Shown: positions 44,792 through 57,001, counted from the first letter of the stretch. The stretch: DNA of 64,000 nucleotides from Guyanagaster necrorhizus (GCF_019112545.1 NW_025064893.1:1228878-1292877), one strand, 5' to 3'. The notes: generated from the letters alone by a model not told the origin. A program made the numbers and translations.

Positions 44792-47700
44792 TTAGTCGTA
44801 TGCGTGAGTATCCCGATGCGTCGTGGAGAGATCAAAGGCCGTATTAAGGAATTGCTCAATTTCCTTCTTATGTTGGGTCTAATAATCCGTGAGCAAAACA
44901 CTCGCTTTACGTCACAATAGAAAACTTACCTTGCTTCCAGTAGCTACAGAGCTAGTAGGATCCCTGCCGGCATACAACGGATATTTTCCTTTGTGGTTCT
45001 CGGTCTTGCTGGCAGCGGTGTAGATCCTAGGACCAACATAGCTCCAAGCACCGTTATTCAAGGGTTCCTCCTATGAAACAGTCAGGCACGCTGTTGAACG
45101 TCACAAACAATACGTACCTGACACCACAAGAGAGTGGCGTTGGGATATTTGTCGAGATGAGGGGTCAACTAGAGAGCTCCATCAGCTAAAACCCCCCTCC
45201 GAAGATTGCGAAAACAAACCATATCGTAGGGGAATGGCGAAATCTGCTCGATTCTGCTAATGGCAATGTCGGTGATACCTCGCTCCTCTCTTGCAGCCAC
45301 CAAAGTTTGGTAAACTTGGCCTATTATATAAAGAATGATCAAATGACATCTCATGCGAGAAAATAGGGGAAATCGTACCAGTACACAAGATATGCCTCCT
45401 GATATGCTCAGGCGCAACTAAACAGTCTGGGTGGCTGTCGGGGATATATCTCTGGAAGTTAGTTTCGCCAATCATTTCGGCCAAATCAGAGCGAGCTTTA
45501 GGGTGACGGAGAAGGTTTTTAGAGAAGAACACGATGAGCTGGAGAAGGATTAAATGAATTATACACGATGTGTAAACAAGGAGACTTACAGGCTTGCGGA
45601 AATCCCGGTGAATCTGGCGACGAAGGACATGGAACTGTACATTCATGAGCATCAGTATACGAAGTCGGATCAAGATATACGCACGTAGTTGGCAGGAGTT
45701 CTATGGGAAATAGGGCTTAGTGATAATCTACCGAAGATAGTGGAGAGGACATACGTTGGGTAGACAACTTGCATGTTACAATCCTGATGCTGCCTTTCAA
45801 TCTTCTCCTTTGAAGGGAAAACATTCGGATGGTCATCGCAGAGCTGCAAGAACCGCTCAATCCTTCCACTAGAGTGTTCAGGTCCCTGACCATCATATCC
45901 ATGAGGCAAACTCATAACCAAACCAGTCCTTTGCAACCACTTTCTCTCACCAGCAGCAATGAACTGATCGATAATGCACTGCGCATTGTTGGCAAAGTCA
46001 CCGAACTGTGCCTCCCACATGGTTAATGCATCGGGTGAAACCAACGAGTAACCGAGCTCGAATCCAAGGCAACCGTATTCGGATAAGGACGAGTTGCAGA
46101 CGACAAATCGAGCCTGGGATGAACCAAGATCGTTGAGAGGAATGTACTGTGACTCATTGACCTGATCATGGATGACAGCATGCCTCTGTGAGAATGTACC
46201 GCGTTCAACATCTTGTCCAGAAACTCTGACGTGAATCTTCTCCAGAGCCAATGAACCGAAAGCCAATGCCTCGGCGGTAGACCAATCGATGTTCGTACCT
46301 TCCTCGACGGTCTTTCCTCGGGTGGCAAGGATACGTGCGAGGTTGCGATGAGGAGTGAAACCAGCAGGGTAGGTCGAAATAGCTTTGCCAATGCGTTTCA
46401 GGGTAGCCTCGTCGGAGCCGGTCACGCGGGTAGGCAAAGTCTGGTCCGCCAACTGTTTGGGGGATGGGAATCCTTGCCATGACGCGGACAGCCACTCCTT
46501 ACTCGTAGGCACGTAGTCCTTCGCGCCTGACCAGGACTTCTCCAGCATGCCCCATACCCACTTCTTGTGTTCCTCAATGTCCTTCTCGGTGAACGTTCCA
46601 CGGCCAACAAGGAATTTGGTGTACACGGTGAGAGGAGACGGGTGTTCCTGGATCGCTTTGTACATCCGTGGCTGGGTGAACATCGGTTGGTCAGTCTCGT
46701 TGTGTCCATAACGCCTGTAGCAGACAATGTCAATGACAACATCCTTCTTGTACTTGGCTCGGTAGTCAGCAGCGAGTTGGCAAACGAAAGTTACTGCCTC
46801 CACATTGTCACCGTTCACGTGAAAGATGGGGGCATCGATGGATTTAGCGATATCAGACGGGTAAGGAGTAGAGCGGGCGAATCGAGGGTCAGTGGTGAAA
46901 CCGATTTGGTTGTTGACGATCAAGTGGATGGTTCCACCGGTACCGTACCAAGGGAGGTTGTGCATGCCCATAGTTTCGTAAACCACGCCTTGACCGGCAA
47001 ACGCGGCGTCTCCGTGAAGAAGAACACCCATAGCAGTGGTGTGAGTAGTCTCATCTCCTTCGAAGTGCTGAATAGCGCGTGTTTTGCCAAGAACAACGGG
47101 ATCCTCAGCCTCCAAATGCGAAGGGTTGGCAACCAGGGATAACGATACTTTCTTTCCAGAGGGAGTAGGCCTGACGTAGTTTGCTCCAAGATGGTATTTG
47201 ACATCTCCAGCTGGCGAGTCATCATCCTCCGTACCACTGAATTCGTTCAAAATAGCCTCGATGGGTTTCCGAATGACATTAGCCAAGACGTTCAATCTTC
47301 CACGGTGAGGCATACCAAGCGTGACGTGCTTCACACCGTGGTCCACTGACCGATCTATGAGAGCCTTCATACCGGGAATAAGAGCCTCGCATCCCTCCAG
47401 ACCGAATCGCTTCTCGTTGGGATATTTAGACGCGATGAACTTTTCAAATGATTCTGACCAGATAAGACGGTCTAGGATCATTCGCTTCTCCTCAACGGTG
47501 TAATTCCATGGTTTGGGTATTTCTACGCGTTCACGAATCCAGTCACAATTTTCTTTGTCCGGAATGTGCACATACTGGATGCCGACGGCACCGCCTGCAG
47601 AGAAAAATCTGTCGCTGAGAAGTGCGCGACTAGAGAAAAAAACGCACAGTATATCCGCTTCAAAAGTTTTATAATCTCATCCAACTTCATCGTTTTCCGG

Positions 47701-48307
47701 TCCTCGGTAGCGAAATGAGGGAGAATACCGGGTCCAAGAGTGATGTCCTTGTCCAGATCGCGCTCTGTGAAACCATATCTACTGAGCTCTAGTTCAGGAG
47801 GGTGAACGTCCGCCAGATCAGCATCGAGAATTCCGAGGGGATCCAGTTCAGCCACATGGTGACCCCGCACTTGGTAGGCACGAACGAGCAATTGAACCTA
47901 ATATGAAGCATCAGAAACACAATCTTTGCACGTGTCTAACTGCCACGTACCTTGAGATGGTCGTCAAGCTCTGCCGCGCCGCCAGCATACAGCGCAGGTG
48001 CTCCATCAGCTGGAGCAGCCACCAGACTGGGAGGCGGATGGAAGGCTTGTGCGCTCGTCAGACCCTTGTCCATGCCGGAAAAATACGCGTCCCAGGATGC
48101 ATGTACAGACTTCGGGTCCTGCCTCCAATGCTTGTACATTTCGTCGGCATAATACGAATTGGTGCCGTTGGCAAAGGGGTCATTGGTTGAGGGCGATGGA
48201 GTCGCATAGTCACGCCTTTGGGCAACCGAGGAGGGATGGTAATGATAAAAAGGAAGAACAGATGGGCGACAGGCCCGCAAGCGACGGAGCGCTTGCCTGG
48301 AGAGCAT
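44792..48307 (-). CDS. KGD1: 2-oxoglutarate dehydrogenase E1 component, mitochondrial
   Basis: The thiamine-diphosphate E1 subunit of the 2-oxoglutarate dehydrogenase complex (TCA cycle). Ten exons give exactly 1015 aa, the usual size: 48307-47951, 47897-47648, 47594-45755, 45700-45685, 45634-45590, 45538-45379, 45320-45220, 45168-45118, 45070-44930, 44878-44792. Features: presequence ([16 protein letters not shown]), N-terminal lipoyl-binding-type helix ([15 protein letters not shown]), [28 protein letters not shown], the ThDP site [14 protein letters not shown]...[30 protein letters not shown], and the C-terminal [23 protein letters not shown]. The exon at 45685-45700 is only 16 nt long, encoding TPANY, and is required to keep the frame. 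Confidence 0.96.
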
Positions 48308-48776
48308 TGCGAGACTGCCTAGTCTTCCGCGATGCTCGTCGTCGAGGTCGAGGCAAACGAGGATGAAGTAAACAGTTAAGTTGCAACGTCATTCATATGT
48401 GGCCCGAATATCGCCGACCGGCCGGCTATTTTAAGGCTCACTTTTACTCCGCGCCTGAACCGGGCAGGCTACCTCTGTTCAGATGCTTGCAAGCCCATTT
48501 ATCCGAAGAGTACGATTTGTATACTGCTGTAATGTCTTTTGAGTAACCAGGAGTAACCCCACTTCATGATTAGCGGGGAATAGTCGTTGGCACCAAGGCC
48601 AATCATGTCTCTTCAATTCTCAACTCGTGCGTTTAAAAGTTATTACGCGTGTCATCTTAGCCAGCGCTTCATCTCTTTTGAATAATTATGCCGATAAATA
48701 CTCGAAATACATCTAAACTATAATGTACAGTCCGTATTATATATATCTGCTACTATTCTCTTCAAGGTACACCGTC
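48308..48776. other. Intergenic
   Basis: Upstream of the OGDH gene and downstream of the GPCR; AT-rich, nothing further seen. Confidence 0.4.
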
Positions 48777-50670
48777 TTATATCTGCTTCTTGAAATCCTT
48801 CCTTTCAAGACGTCTATCAAGTGCGTCTTGCCTCACTTCCATTGCTCGTCCTATCTGGGCCCTCCGCATAGCATCGAGTCTCGTAGTCATCGGATCGCTA
48901 TCATGATCAAGGTCGCCCCCTTCTACATCCTTCGGCAGTGAGGCGGAAGAGTGAGAAGCCGGTTTGATCATACTAGGCGACGCAGGCAACTCTGAACCGT
49001 CATCAAGTTGCCGTACTTCGCTGAGCTCAATGTGCACTGTGATCTGTCCATGCGACGTCGTCGTCTTGGGGCCATTACTAGTGCTGCCTGACGTGTTATC
49101 CGTTTTCCCCCGCGCGTGCCTCCACAAGGACTTGATAGCCCGTATTAATGACTGCGTAGGCTTAATCAGCAGGTGGCCAGGTGAAGGAGTAGAATTACTT
49201 ACCGGATCCGTAGCTGCTAGTACTGCATATACTATCGCTCGTCCACCATAACAAAAGTCGTCTGCGGATGCACTGCACTAAGTTTCGGTGCAGTGACCAC
49301 GAGTTTGCTGGACTCACTAAGTAAAAGTACATTGTATGCCTGTTATCGCCAATGAATGTTATTCATGACAAGGAAAATACCCTGGACTTACTCTCTGGGA
49401 TGTTGGTGTGCTGTGTGAAGTCGACGCATATAAATCACACGCTACAGTTGCAGTGTTTATGATGAGAGACGCGAGGGGGTAAAGCGCTGCAACTTGAGAT
49501 CAGCCTGAAATTGCAGACCCTCAAAGGACAATGACTAACATATACGGATAATTACGGTCTGGTATGTCTTGGCATGATTTGCTGGTACCCTAATAGTAGT
49601 CGTGCTTATTGAATGGGCACGGGACCTTGTGCCTGTGGAATGTGAACGACTTCTGACCGCATTACCATGAAGAACCTTGATACATTATGAATATCAAGGC
49701 CAGACAATGCTGGAGAGTGCTTCACCTGGTGTCGAAGCATATACCCGAGTACGACGAAAAATGTCAAAAACTCTCCGACCACACTAGCTAAGCTCCAGAA
49801 TATCTGTGTGCCAACCTGCAGATTTTGTGAGTCTTCGCCTGTTTGGAAGGAGAATGAAAATATAATGTGTACCTGCCAACGAAGACGAACGGCGATATTA
49901 TCGCTTGTGTACCAACACGCATCGTTTATTGGATCCCATCTATAAAATCTATTGGCATTTCGTCTGACATAGACGGAAAATTACATACCCATACTGTTTC
50001 GTCGCGAATGGGGGAACGGTGATGGCGACTGCGGCCGTGATGCTCCCAATGATATAGTATTTCTCCATCACCTGACCACGAACGCCGTGAACGAGAACTA
50101 GTCTATCAGAGTATAAATAAACATGATGATCGCGAAGCTCAGAAAATACGTACTGGAGATTCAAGGCAATGCAGAACAGCAGGAAAGTCGACAGTTCCAG
50201 TGTCAACTGCGTGTATGAATCAGTCATGGGATGGAATGTTCGCTGGATTGAAATTATCCACTCACCATCAGCAGCCACATCGCAACGTTGCACGTTTCGC
50301 TATCATAGGTCTGTAGTCCGCTGACCGTAGATGCAATTCCAAAGACCATACTATATCCGTACATGTCAGAAAACTGCGTATTTCATTGATGGAGAGGACT
50401 CTAAAGACTCACTTGGCAATTAGTGCGTAGATCATTATCCTGAAGCTGACACGGTCAAGCTGATGTCTAGACACTGGGTGAATCATAACGACGGCTATGA
50501 CCAATAGCACCAGAAAGCAGAGTCCAGCACCCAAGCTAGAGGTCACTGCCCATAGCAGGTTTCTAGAGGGAATGAAGATCAAGAACGAATAAAAGGGAAA
50601 ACGAAGCGTGCACGCACGATATACGGTTATCAGCATCTGTGAACACAAAACCGTCGTCTGACTGTCCCAT
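48777..50670 (-). CDS. Git3/cAMP-receptor-like G protein-coupled receptor
   Basis: Seven-helix receptor of the fungal Git3/CAR-like family, which senses nutrients or other small molecules at the plasma membrane. About ten exons. The first seven, read from splice sites, are 50670-50618, 50562-50413, 50350-50266, 50206-50154, 50102-49989, 49939-49873 and 49815-about 49726. Exon 1 starts MGQSDDGFVFTDADN. Visible: TM1 GAGLCFLVLLVIAVVM, the family motif HQLDRVSFRIMIYALIA, TM3 LELSTFLLFCIALNLQ, the HG-x4-MEKYY loop, a Cys in WDPINDACWYTSDN, TM5 EFLTFFVVLGYM, TM6/7 segment KTYQTVIIRI...LYPLASLIINTATVACDLY. The cytoplasmic tail exon (48777-49127 region) is Ser/Thr-rich and basic. The loop-3 exon borders and the join after CDLY are not resolved, and both simple joins I tried break the frame, so decay there is possible. 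Ligand unknown. Confidence 0.8.
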
Positions 50671-51373
50671 TTTTAGAGACAGAGCAGTATATGGAGACGA
50701 GGGGGTTGTTGCGGGAAGAGGGAGGGAGCCACCGTAAATTCATATAGATTTAGTTATAAAAGCCGACGCGTAAAACGGAGTATGTATACATGTACATTCG
50801 TAGGGCGGGTCGATCACAGCTGTCAACTGGTTGTCGCGGCCTCGCATGGATGTTATTTCCAAAAACCTAGGAACGCGCCGATCCAGTAACCTTAACTTTG
50901 CTTCCACAAGGCTGTCACAGATATGGGAACGAGAGGGATCTAACCAGAAGAGAGAGACAGCGCCATGCGAACGAGATTGAACGGAGAGAAAACCAAAAGT
51001 CCATGATACCGACCAGTTGCAGCAGTGCCCATGCAGAAAAGCGGGACTGCTCTGCCCCCTATAACAAGGAGCATCTACAATTTTAGCACACGGCTCGGAA
51101 GGCACACAAGGGCACAGCACCAGTTAAGAAGATGCGCAGAAGCCAGAGTCGCAGACTAGGTCCCAAAAGCAGAGCATGCGATTGGTGCGATATCTTATCT
51201 CAGAAAGTGGCGTCGTGGTTGAAATTCCATGTTCCATCTAGCGTTGACGAGACTCGTGAAAGTGCAGGGAAGAGGACTTAGTGAGGATCACGGGTGAAAG
51301 AGGCAACTCCGAAAGTTGAAATAATCGCAGTCGACATGTGGCCATATGTCGGGATCCTTCGGACCGACACGAC
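50671..51373. promoter_or_regulatory. Divergent intergenic region GPCR / CoA-transferase
   Basis: About 700 bp between divergent genes. No convincing coding sequence on either strand. Confidence 0.4.
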
Positions 51374-53200
51374 ATGCTTGCCCGCAAGTTATTCGCAAGT
51401 CGTCGCTGTACACGTTCCGGAGTGCGTTTCCTACAAACACAGCAGCGTAATGCAGGGGGAATGCCAGCGCCGCTCAAGGGTATTAAGATCCTTGACCTGA
51501 CAAGGGTGCTTGCCGGCCCCACAGCGACCATGCTGCTTGCAGACTTAGGGGCAGATGTGATCAAGGTTGAACAGTGTGGAAAAGGCGACGACACGAGTAA
51601 ATATTAATGTTTCTTGAAATTTCTTTCGCCGCAATGACGGGTTCCTGGCCTCCCCTTTCCCCCTTCCAAGGAACGTGGAACCCTCCTTCAGCCCCTCTTC
51701 TTTCCACGGCTAATCAAACCCTTCCTCCCGAATCCGCCTACTTTCTAGCGGTCAATCGTAACAAACGTTCCATCACGATCAATTTCAAGTCGGAAGAGGG
51801 CATCGCCATCTTGCATAAGCTCGTCGCCCAGTCTGATGTGCTTGTGGAAAACTTCATTTCTGGAAAACTCGCGGAAATGAAGTTGGGGTGGGAGGATTGC
51901 AGGGAGATTAATCCACAGTTGGTTTATGCTTCAATCACTGGTGGGTGGCTGTTTCGGCAGGCCTTAGTCGGCGCCCTGATTGCCCTTTAGGATATGGACA
52001 GACCGGTCCGTATAGAAAAGCGGCGGGTTATGATGTTATCATTGAAGGTGAAGCGGGGCTGATGCACATGTACGTTATTTTTACTGTTGTGTCTGGTTCA
52101 CTTTTGAGTTTGCGTCCAGAACAGGTGAACCCAACCGTCCGCCGTCCAAAGTAGGCGTAGCAGCCACCGATATCGCTACCGGTCTTTATGCACATGGTGC
52201 AATTATGGCCGCACTATTATCTCGCCAGCAAACCGGAAAGGGCGTCTGGATAGATTGCAACTTGTTCGAGACCCAGGTCAGAATTGTTCACAAGTACCAC
52301 CGATCGATTACCTTCCACTAACCGGTAACTGCGTGAAAATAGATCGCAGGGCTGGCAAACATAGCATCCAACTACTTGATCGCCAACAAGGAAGCCTCTA
52401 GGCACGGTACTGCACATCCATCGATAGTCCCATACCAGGTGTTCCCATGCAAAGATGGCTTCATCATGATAGGTGCTGGGAACGACAGGCAGGCACGTAA
52501 CTCTGGCAAATAATTTACTTTTGAGCTAAACTTCTTACTACAGTTCACGTCGTTTTGTACCAAGATTCTCTCCCGGCCCGATCTTGCTCAAGATCGTAGG
52601 TTCTCATCCAACATCGTTCGCGTTCAGAATAGAGAAGAACTTGTGAGGATAATCACTGATATCCTCATGACGAAGAATCGCGACGAATGGCTGGCAATGT
52701 TCGAAGGGATCGGGTATAACGGAAAATGACAGCTTTCACCTTTCTTCTCTGAACTGACAGGGTGTCCTTCCAGTGTTCCGTACGGACCCATCAATAACAT
52801 TCGCGAGACTTTCGAACATCCGCAGGTATTTGATTCACACGGCACGTTTGTCTCTCTTCTCACATTTGAATTTCATCGCAGGCGATCGCAAGGAAGGTGA
52901 CAGTGGAGGTAGAAGTGAGTGTCCTTCGTTTCGGCACTATGTATCCTTGTTTTGACGGCGCGAATCATAGCACCCACGCGCAGGTAAGATAAAACTGGTC
53001 GCACCGGCCGTATCATACAATGGGGAGAAGATGCCCATTCGCTTGCCACCCCCATGGCTCTCGCAACATACGAACGAGGTGAGTTCTCTCTTGTGTCGTC
53101 TACTTTTTCGCCACGAGAAATCATATGCTGGCAGGTCCTGGGAGAGTTGGGGTACTCGGAAAACGAGATCAAGACGCTCAGAGAAAAGGGCATTGTATAG
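51374..53200 (+). CDS. Mitochondrial family III CoA-transferase (SUGCT-like)
   Basis: CaiB/BaiF (family III) CoA-transferase, closest in motifs to succinate-hydroxymethylglutarate CoA-transferase, an enzyme of glutarate metabolism in mitochondria. Ten exons give 435 aa: 51374-51596, 51671-51940, 51991-52069, 52120-52276, 52343-52492, 52544-52713, 52774-52825, 52882-52914, 52971-53078, 53135-53200. It starts with a mitochondrial presequence ([18 protein letters not shown]). Family motifs: [28 protein letters not shown], the active-site region [29 protein letters not shown] block, [18 protein letters not shown]. The fifth intron (52493-52543) begins GC, not GT. The first intron's acceptor is CCAAG; an in-frame reading of its DNA would add unrelated residues. 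Substrates are inferred from family only. Confidence 0.88.
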
Positions 53201-53428
53201 GAACTCCCTCCGTTGACCTGTTTACAGTCAGTAACTGGATACAAATAATAGAACTGAAATCAACCTTTTCAATCAACTCACGGAGAGTATTTGATCCATA
53301 AGCGTAGTAGGTAACACGGCAGATGGTAGCTATTGTTGCTCCGGTTCATGTGATTGCATAACAAGAACTTTCCGCGGGCCTGGGTGTAACCGTTCGTGTT
53401 CAAAGAGAAAGCCGACTAACACACAGAT

Positions 53429-53759
53429 CTACGTCCGTTCATTCCACTCCTTCATCTCCTTCGATACCCAGCAATCCTTCACCGAAGGATCCTCGTACAT
53501 CTCGATCTGCTTCCGACCCTGCCTCATAAGATGCTCAATGACACTGACCTGCCTCGGCGAGATGGTCGTCGCGTTTCGGTGAAAGCTGTACCGGACGAAG
53601 AGGAGAAACTTTGCTCGCGTTGACGGGGGCTTGGTTCGTACCATTCGGAGGGCCCTAGAAGCTATGGCATGAGACTGAAATTTTGCAGAGAATAATTCGT
53701 GGAGCATACCGTCTGTAGAGGCTGAGGACTTCCCTTTGAAGCCCTGACCTCGGTGACAT
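53429..53759 (-). CDS. SDH6: Succinate dehydrogenase assembly factor 1 (LYR protein)
   Basis: SDHAF1/Sdh6 is a small LYR-motif protein of the mitochondrial matrix that helps insert iron-sulfur clusters into succinate dehydrogenase. Two exons (53759-53710, 53654-53429; intron 53655-53709, GTATGC...TTCTAG) give 91 aa. The first exon ends within the LYR motif (VLSLYRRALRM), which is completed only by splicing. It is followed by the conserved KFLLFVRYSFHRNA, SPRQVSVIEHLMRQGRKQIEMYEDPSVKDCWVS block. Length is right for the family. Convergent with the CoA-transferase gene, 228 bp away. Confidence 0.92.
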
Positions 53760-54457
53760 GGAAGTGGTTAATAGAACATAAAAGACTTAGTCAGCAGTCC
53801 CTGCGTGTTCGGTCCGCCGTCCCGAATGTCATCCTCCTTTCCCCCACACTAGGTTGTTATTCTGATAGATAGATATGGCTATGCACGTTGTATTATATCC
53901 TTCGTTGCCTTATCAGTAGTTGTATGAGCCAGCATGCCATAACACGGAACTGCGATTCATAAATGCGGCGAAGCTTGTTATCACACACCTCATATGTAGT
54001 GAACCAGGTGGAAAGCGCGTCCTGAATAATTGGTACACAGTTGAAATGAGTCGTAGACGAGGAGGGATGATGGACGAAAATTACAACAACACGATAGCTG
54101 ACAGCGAGAAAGAGAAGACCAAGATAAAAAATGACAACAAGCCTCGGCTCGAAGAGCTTGATGGCAGGAACTGGGAGAATACGCGTTCATGTCATTGGAC
54201 CGGAATAGTATTGCCGACCTCATCCCGCATATGTGTAGAACAATAAAATCCTCCCATCATCCTCCGAAAATTCGTCTTGCGAACGGTCGGGGCGTTGCAT
54301 GTACATGTAAAGCGTATGTTCATCTCCTTTTTCCATTTCCTAGGTAAAAAATGGTAATGGTGTCCTTTCCGTCACCTCTACGTACCTCTCCCAACCCCTG
54401 TAGAAGGTGAACGTGCTGGAAGGTAGACATTTAATGGGGGCGTACTTGTAATATATG
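53760..54457. other. Intergenic
   Basis: Between SDHAF1 and YPD1. A 108-codon plus-strand open stretch at 53920-54246 is Lys/Asn-rich and shows no family features, so I do not call it a gene. Confidence 0.4.
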
Positions 54458-55250
54458 TTAATCATCGGCGGGTGGCCCTTCCACGCCCCTCTCCATATAC
54501 CAATTCTTGAGCCAGCACTCGGCAGCATCATAGTCACTCTTGACTTGTGCCAAAAGAGCCGTGATCCTGTCGAGTGCTTGCGTATCGGATACATCACCAT
54601 CATCATGCTCATTGCGAAGCTTGCCGTAATACTGAATCTTCTGGCATGAGACTTCGACGCGGCCGACACCGATCTGACCAGATGAGCCTTTAAGAAAGTG
54701 ACCAAGAGATGATAGCTCTTGGAGGTCTTTTGCTTGCCTATCACGGATAAGTCAGCGTACTGTCGATGGGAAAAGGGACGCACAAAGCATCGTCCATCTT
54801 CTTAAACGTGCTCCGTACTTGGGTAAAGTAAGCCCAGACCATGGAGGAGGAAAAATCGTGCGTTTCATCCTCATCAAGATCAAGAATCTGACGAAAAGTG
54901 TCCATATTGATGGTAGCCGGAGATGATGGAGCCTAATGAATATGAACGATAAGAAGCAGAGAAAAGGATAAGTTTAAGATGATATAGGGCACCTCTGGAG
55001 CTGGGGTCTCAGCGGAATCGTCGGGTTTTGCAGAGCCGTCGGGCGATGGAGATCCGGCAGTAGACTTATCTGTCTTCTCTGTCGGGCTGCGGTTCTCATC
55101 GGACGGCGGCCGTTGGTGCTTCAGGGCAATATCGACTGTAGCATGGTCGACGGGTCTCAGCGATGACGGTGATTTTGAATCTGTCGTGACGGGGGGGATG
55201 GGAGAGGGCGAGCGTGGCTCGGTGGCCGAGTTCGTCACCGTGCGGGACAT
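54458..55250 (-). CDS. YPD1: Histidine-containing phosphotransfer protein Ypd1, with N-terminal extension
   Basis: Ypd1 shuttles phosphate between hybrid sensor kinases and response regulators (Ssk1 and Skn7 type) in osmostress signalling. Three exons (55250-54993, 54932-54784, 54737-54458) give 228 aa. The HPt domain occupies the C-terminal half: ILDLDEDETHDFSSSMVWAYF, then the phospho-site helix LGHFLKGSSGQIGVGRV with the receiver His in SLGHFLKGSS, then IQYYGKLRNEHDDG. An N-terminal extension of about 95 residues is Ser/Pro/Thr-rich and unlike the short start of most Ypd1 proteins. Introns 54738-54783 and 54933-54992. The frame continues above the ATG at 55250 without an obvious ATG, so an additional upstream exon is possible. 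Confidence 0.9.
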
Positions 55251-55975
55251 GGGCGAAAGCGGTGAACGGGACGTCGGGCGAGGATTACGGTACGTGGTCG
55301 ATGATGGCAAACGCTGGGCACCACGAGCAACGTCGGTGACGAAGATAAACGATGAGCGACCCTGTGCGATGTCGTCGAGACCTGCCCTCACTGATAGTCT
55401 GATAATATCCGTCTGCAAGAGGCAAGAGCGCTAGGACATCACCCTGTCGGATGCTTCCGTCCACGTCTGACGTCATCCCCCCTCCTCACTCGCCGCAATC
55501 ATGCGTATGATTCGACATATTGTTATTTAATTTATTGTAATTCGTCCTCGTGTCTCCGCCAAATTTCTTTTTACTTCTCTCCCCGGATCATAGCATCAAC
55601 TCGTAAAGGCGGCCTCAATTCGCACATGTTCAGTCATAGGACGATGATGGAAAGCATCATCGAGCTCAACATTTCGCCGAAAGTTCGCAAAGTCACCGGT
55701 TATTCACCCATGCCGTCAAATAACGCGTTCAGTACATTCGAGGCCCCTTGCCATTGACACACCGTTATTCTAGGTCCCGTAGTCGTGAAAACATTACGAA
55801 ACACTCGAAACAGCCGGCGCAAAACTTTACTACCCTGAGAAGAGCCCAACTTGAAAGCAGTAGATCGCTGTCTATCAATGTGTCCAGTTCGATGGCCACG
55901 GATATTATAGTGGGGTGAACATAGGAGCAGTCAGGCTCGGTACATGCGCAGTCAAAGTTATCTGTAGGCTAGAAT
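55251..55975. other. Intergenic
   Basis: YPD1 5' side. An ATG at 55476 opens a short frame (MTSDVDGSIRQGDVLALLP) that might be an upstream YPD1 exon, but no clear splice joins it. Confidence 0.35.
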
Positions 55976-56289
55976 TCATTCAATCATCACAGGCACAATG
56001 TTGGCAAACGTGTTTTTTTGGGAGAAACATCCGTCAGAAAGCGATTCTGGACCTGCAGCTGACGTTCTAGATACATATTGATGCAAGACATCAGTCAGGA
56101 AACGCGAATAGCGCTGTAACGCAGAATGAACACACCCGTCATAACTTATCGCTAACGTTGACGTTACGGTTTGAGCTACTTGCAACTTTTGGCCCTCAGA
56201 GAGGCCTGCCGAGGTCAGAAGTCGAATGATTATTGTGATAGTCGATTCGGGCTGAGCTTCCAATGTCATAGTCTTCAGTCAGCGGAAGA

Positions 56290-56940
56290 AACATTTTACC
56301 GATATCTGCACGAGGTGAGGTCTTCATCGAGGCTGACCGGCAGCGAGTTTCAGAACAATAAGGTCTTTATACTCAACTCACCGACAGGTGGATATGCCCG
56401 TTTTGAGGATGTTGTTCTCTCGACAGATGAACCACCACTGGCACCGTTGCCACTGTAGACACCGGTTGCAGTACATTGCCAGAAACCCATGGAGATATCT
56501 GTCACAGGTTCACAAGTAGAGATATCGACGTAAATTTAGATCCCTCTTGAGCGAACACATTCGCTGTCAATGTGACTGATTTCTGGTTGAGCACACGGGT
56601 CGTAGTTCCGTCCAAGGAAGCAGTCGGATTCAGCAGCCAGATTACACCTTGTGGCCAGAACGTCTTCTAATGTGAGATGCTTGTAGAGGTTTCCTCAGCA
56701 GTGGTCGTAGCGCTTACCATTGGAGAGACCATGTTTGCGGTTGAGCTCATCAGCCAGCACCATACAACGCGGCGGAGGGTATCCTGGCAGTCGCTGAGCG
56801 AGCGAGCAACGAGCAGCCTCATACTCCTGCTCATAGAAGCAGGAGATGGACCATCATGACGGTCGTGACGAGAAGAGCAAAGACGTGGCGAGGGAAGGAA
56901 AATTGGCCAATGCTGGCCCAAGAGAAGGACCATGATAACT
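56290..56940 (-). pseudogene. Decayed intradiol ring-cleavage dioxygenase-like gene
   Basis: On the minus strand, several segments in shifting frames resemble fungal extracellular intradiol dioxygenases: an N-terminal RSLSDCQDTLRR stretch (near 56820-56780), TR-CNLAAESDC and, clearest, a stretch ISTCEPVTDISMGFWQCTATGVYSGNG near 56540-56455, where the Trp and the Tyr ligand of the family's IWHxNATGVYSG motif are kept. The expected FLRG...PGHYTGR..HIH iron-binding part cannot be found and frames are interrupted, so it appears to be a broken remnant. Other segments run toward 55976 (a frame with AQTVTSTLAISYDG), which may be its end. Substrate class is inferred only. Confidence 0.45.
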
Positions 56941-57001
56941 ATTGCCTAATATCGCCCAGTCTTTAAGCTTTATACCCTAAGCTCACCAGAGTCCGCAGCG
57001 A

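Noticed and set aside
46567..47142. 191-codon plus-strand open frame
   Set aside because: It lies antisense within the OGDH E1 catalytic exon; its openness follows from the codon use of the real gene.
51597..51650. Short first intron in the SUGCT-like gene with acceptor near 51640
   Set aside because: No AG is present there; the CCAAG acceptor at 51670 gives DDTRTW, as in homologues.
53920..54246. 108-codon frame as a gene
   Set aside because: No recognisable domain, no splice or start context, Lys/Asn-rich composition.
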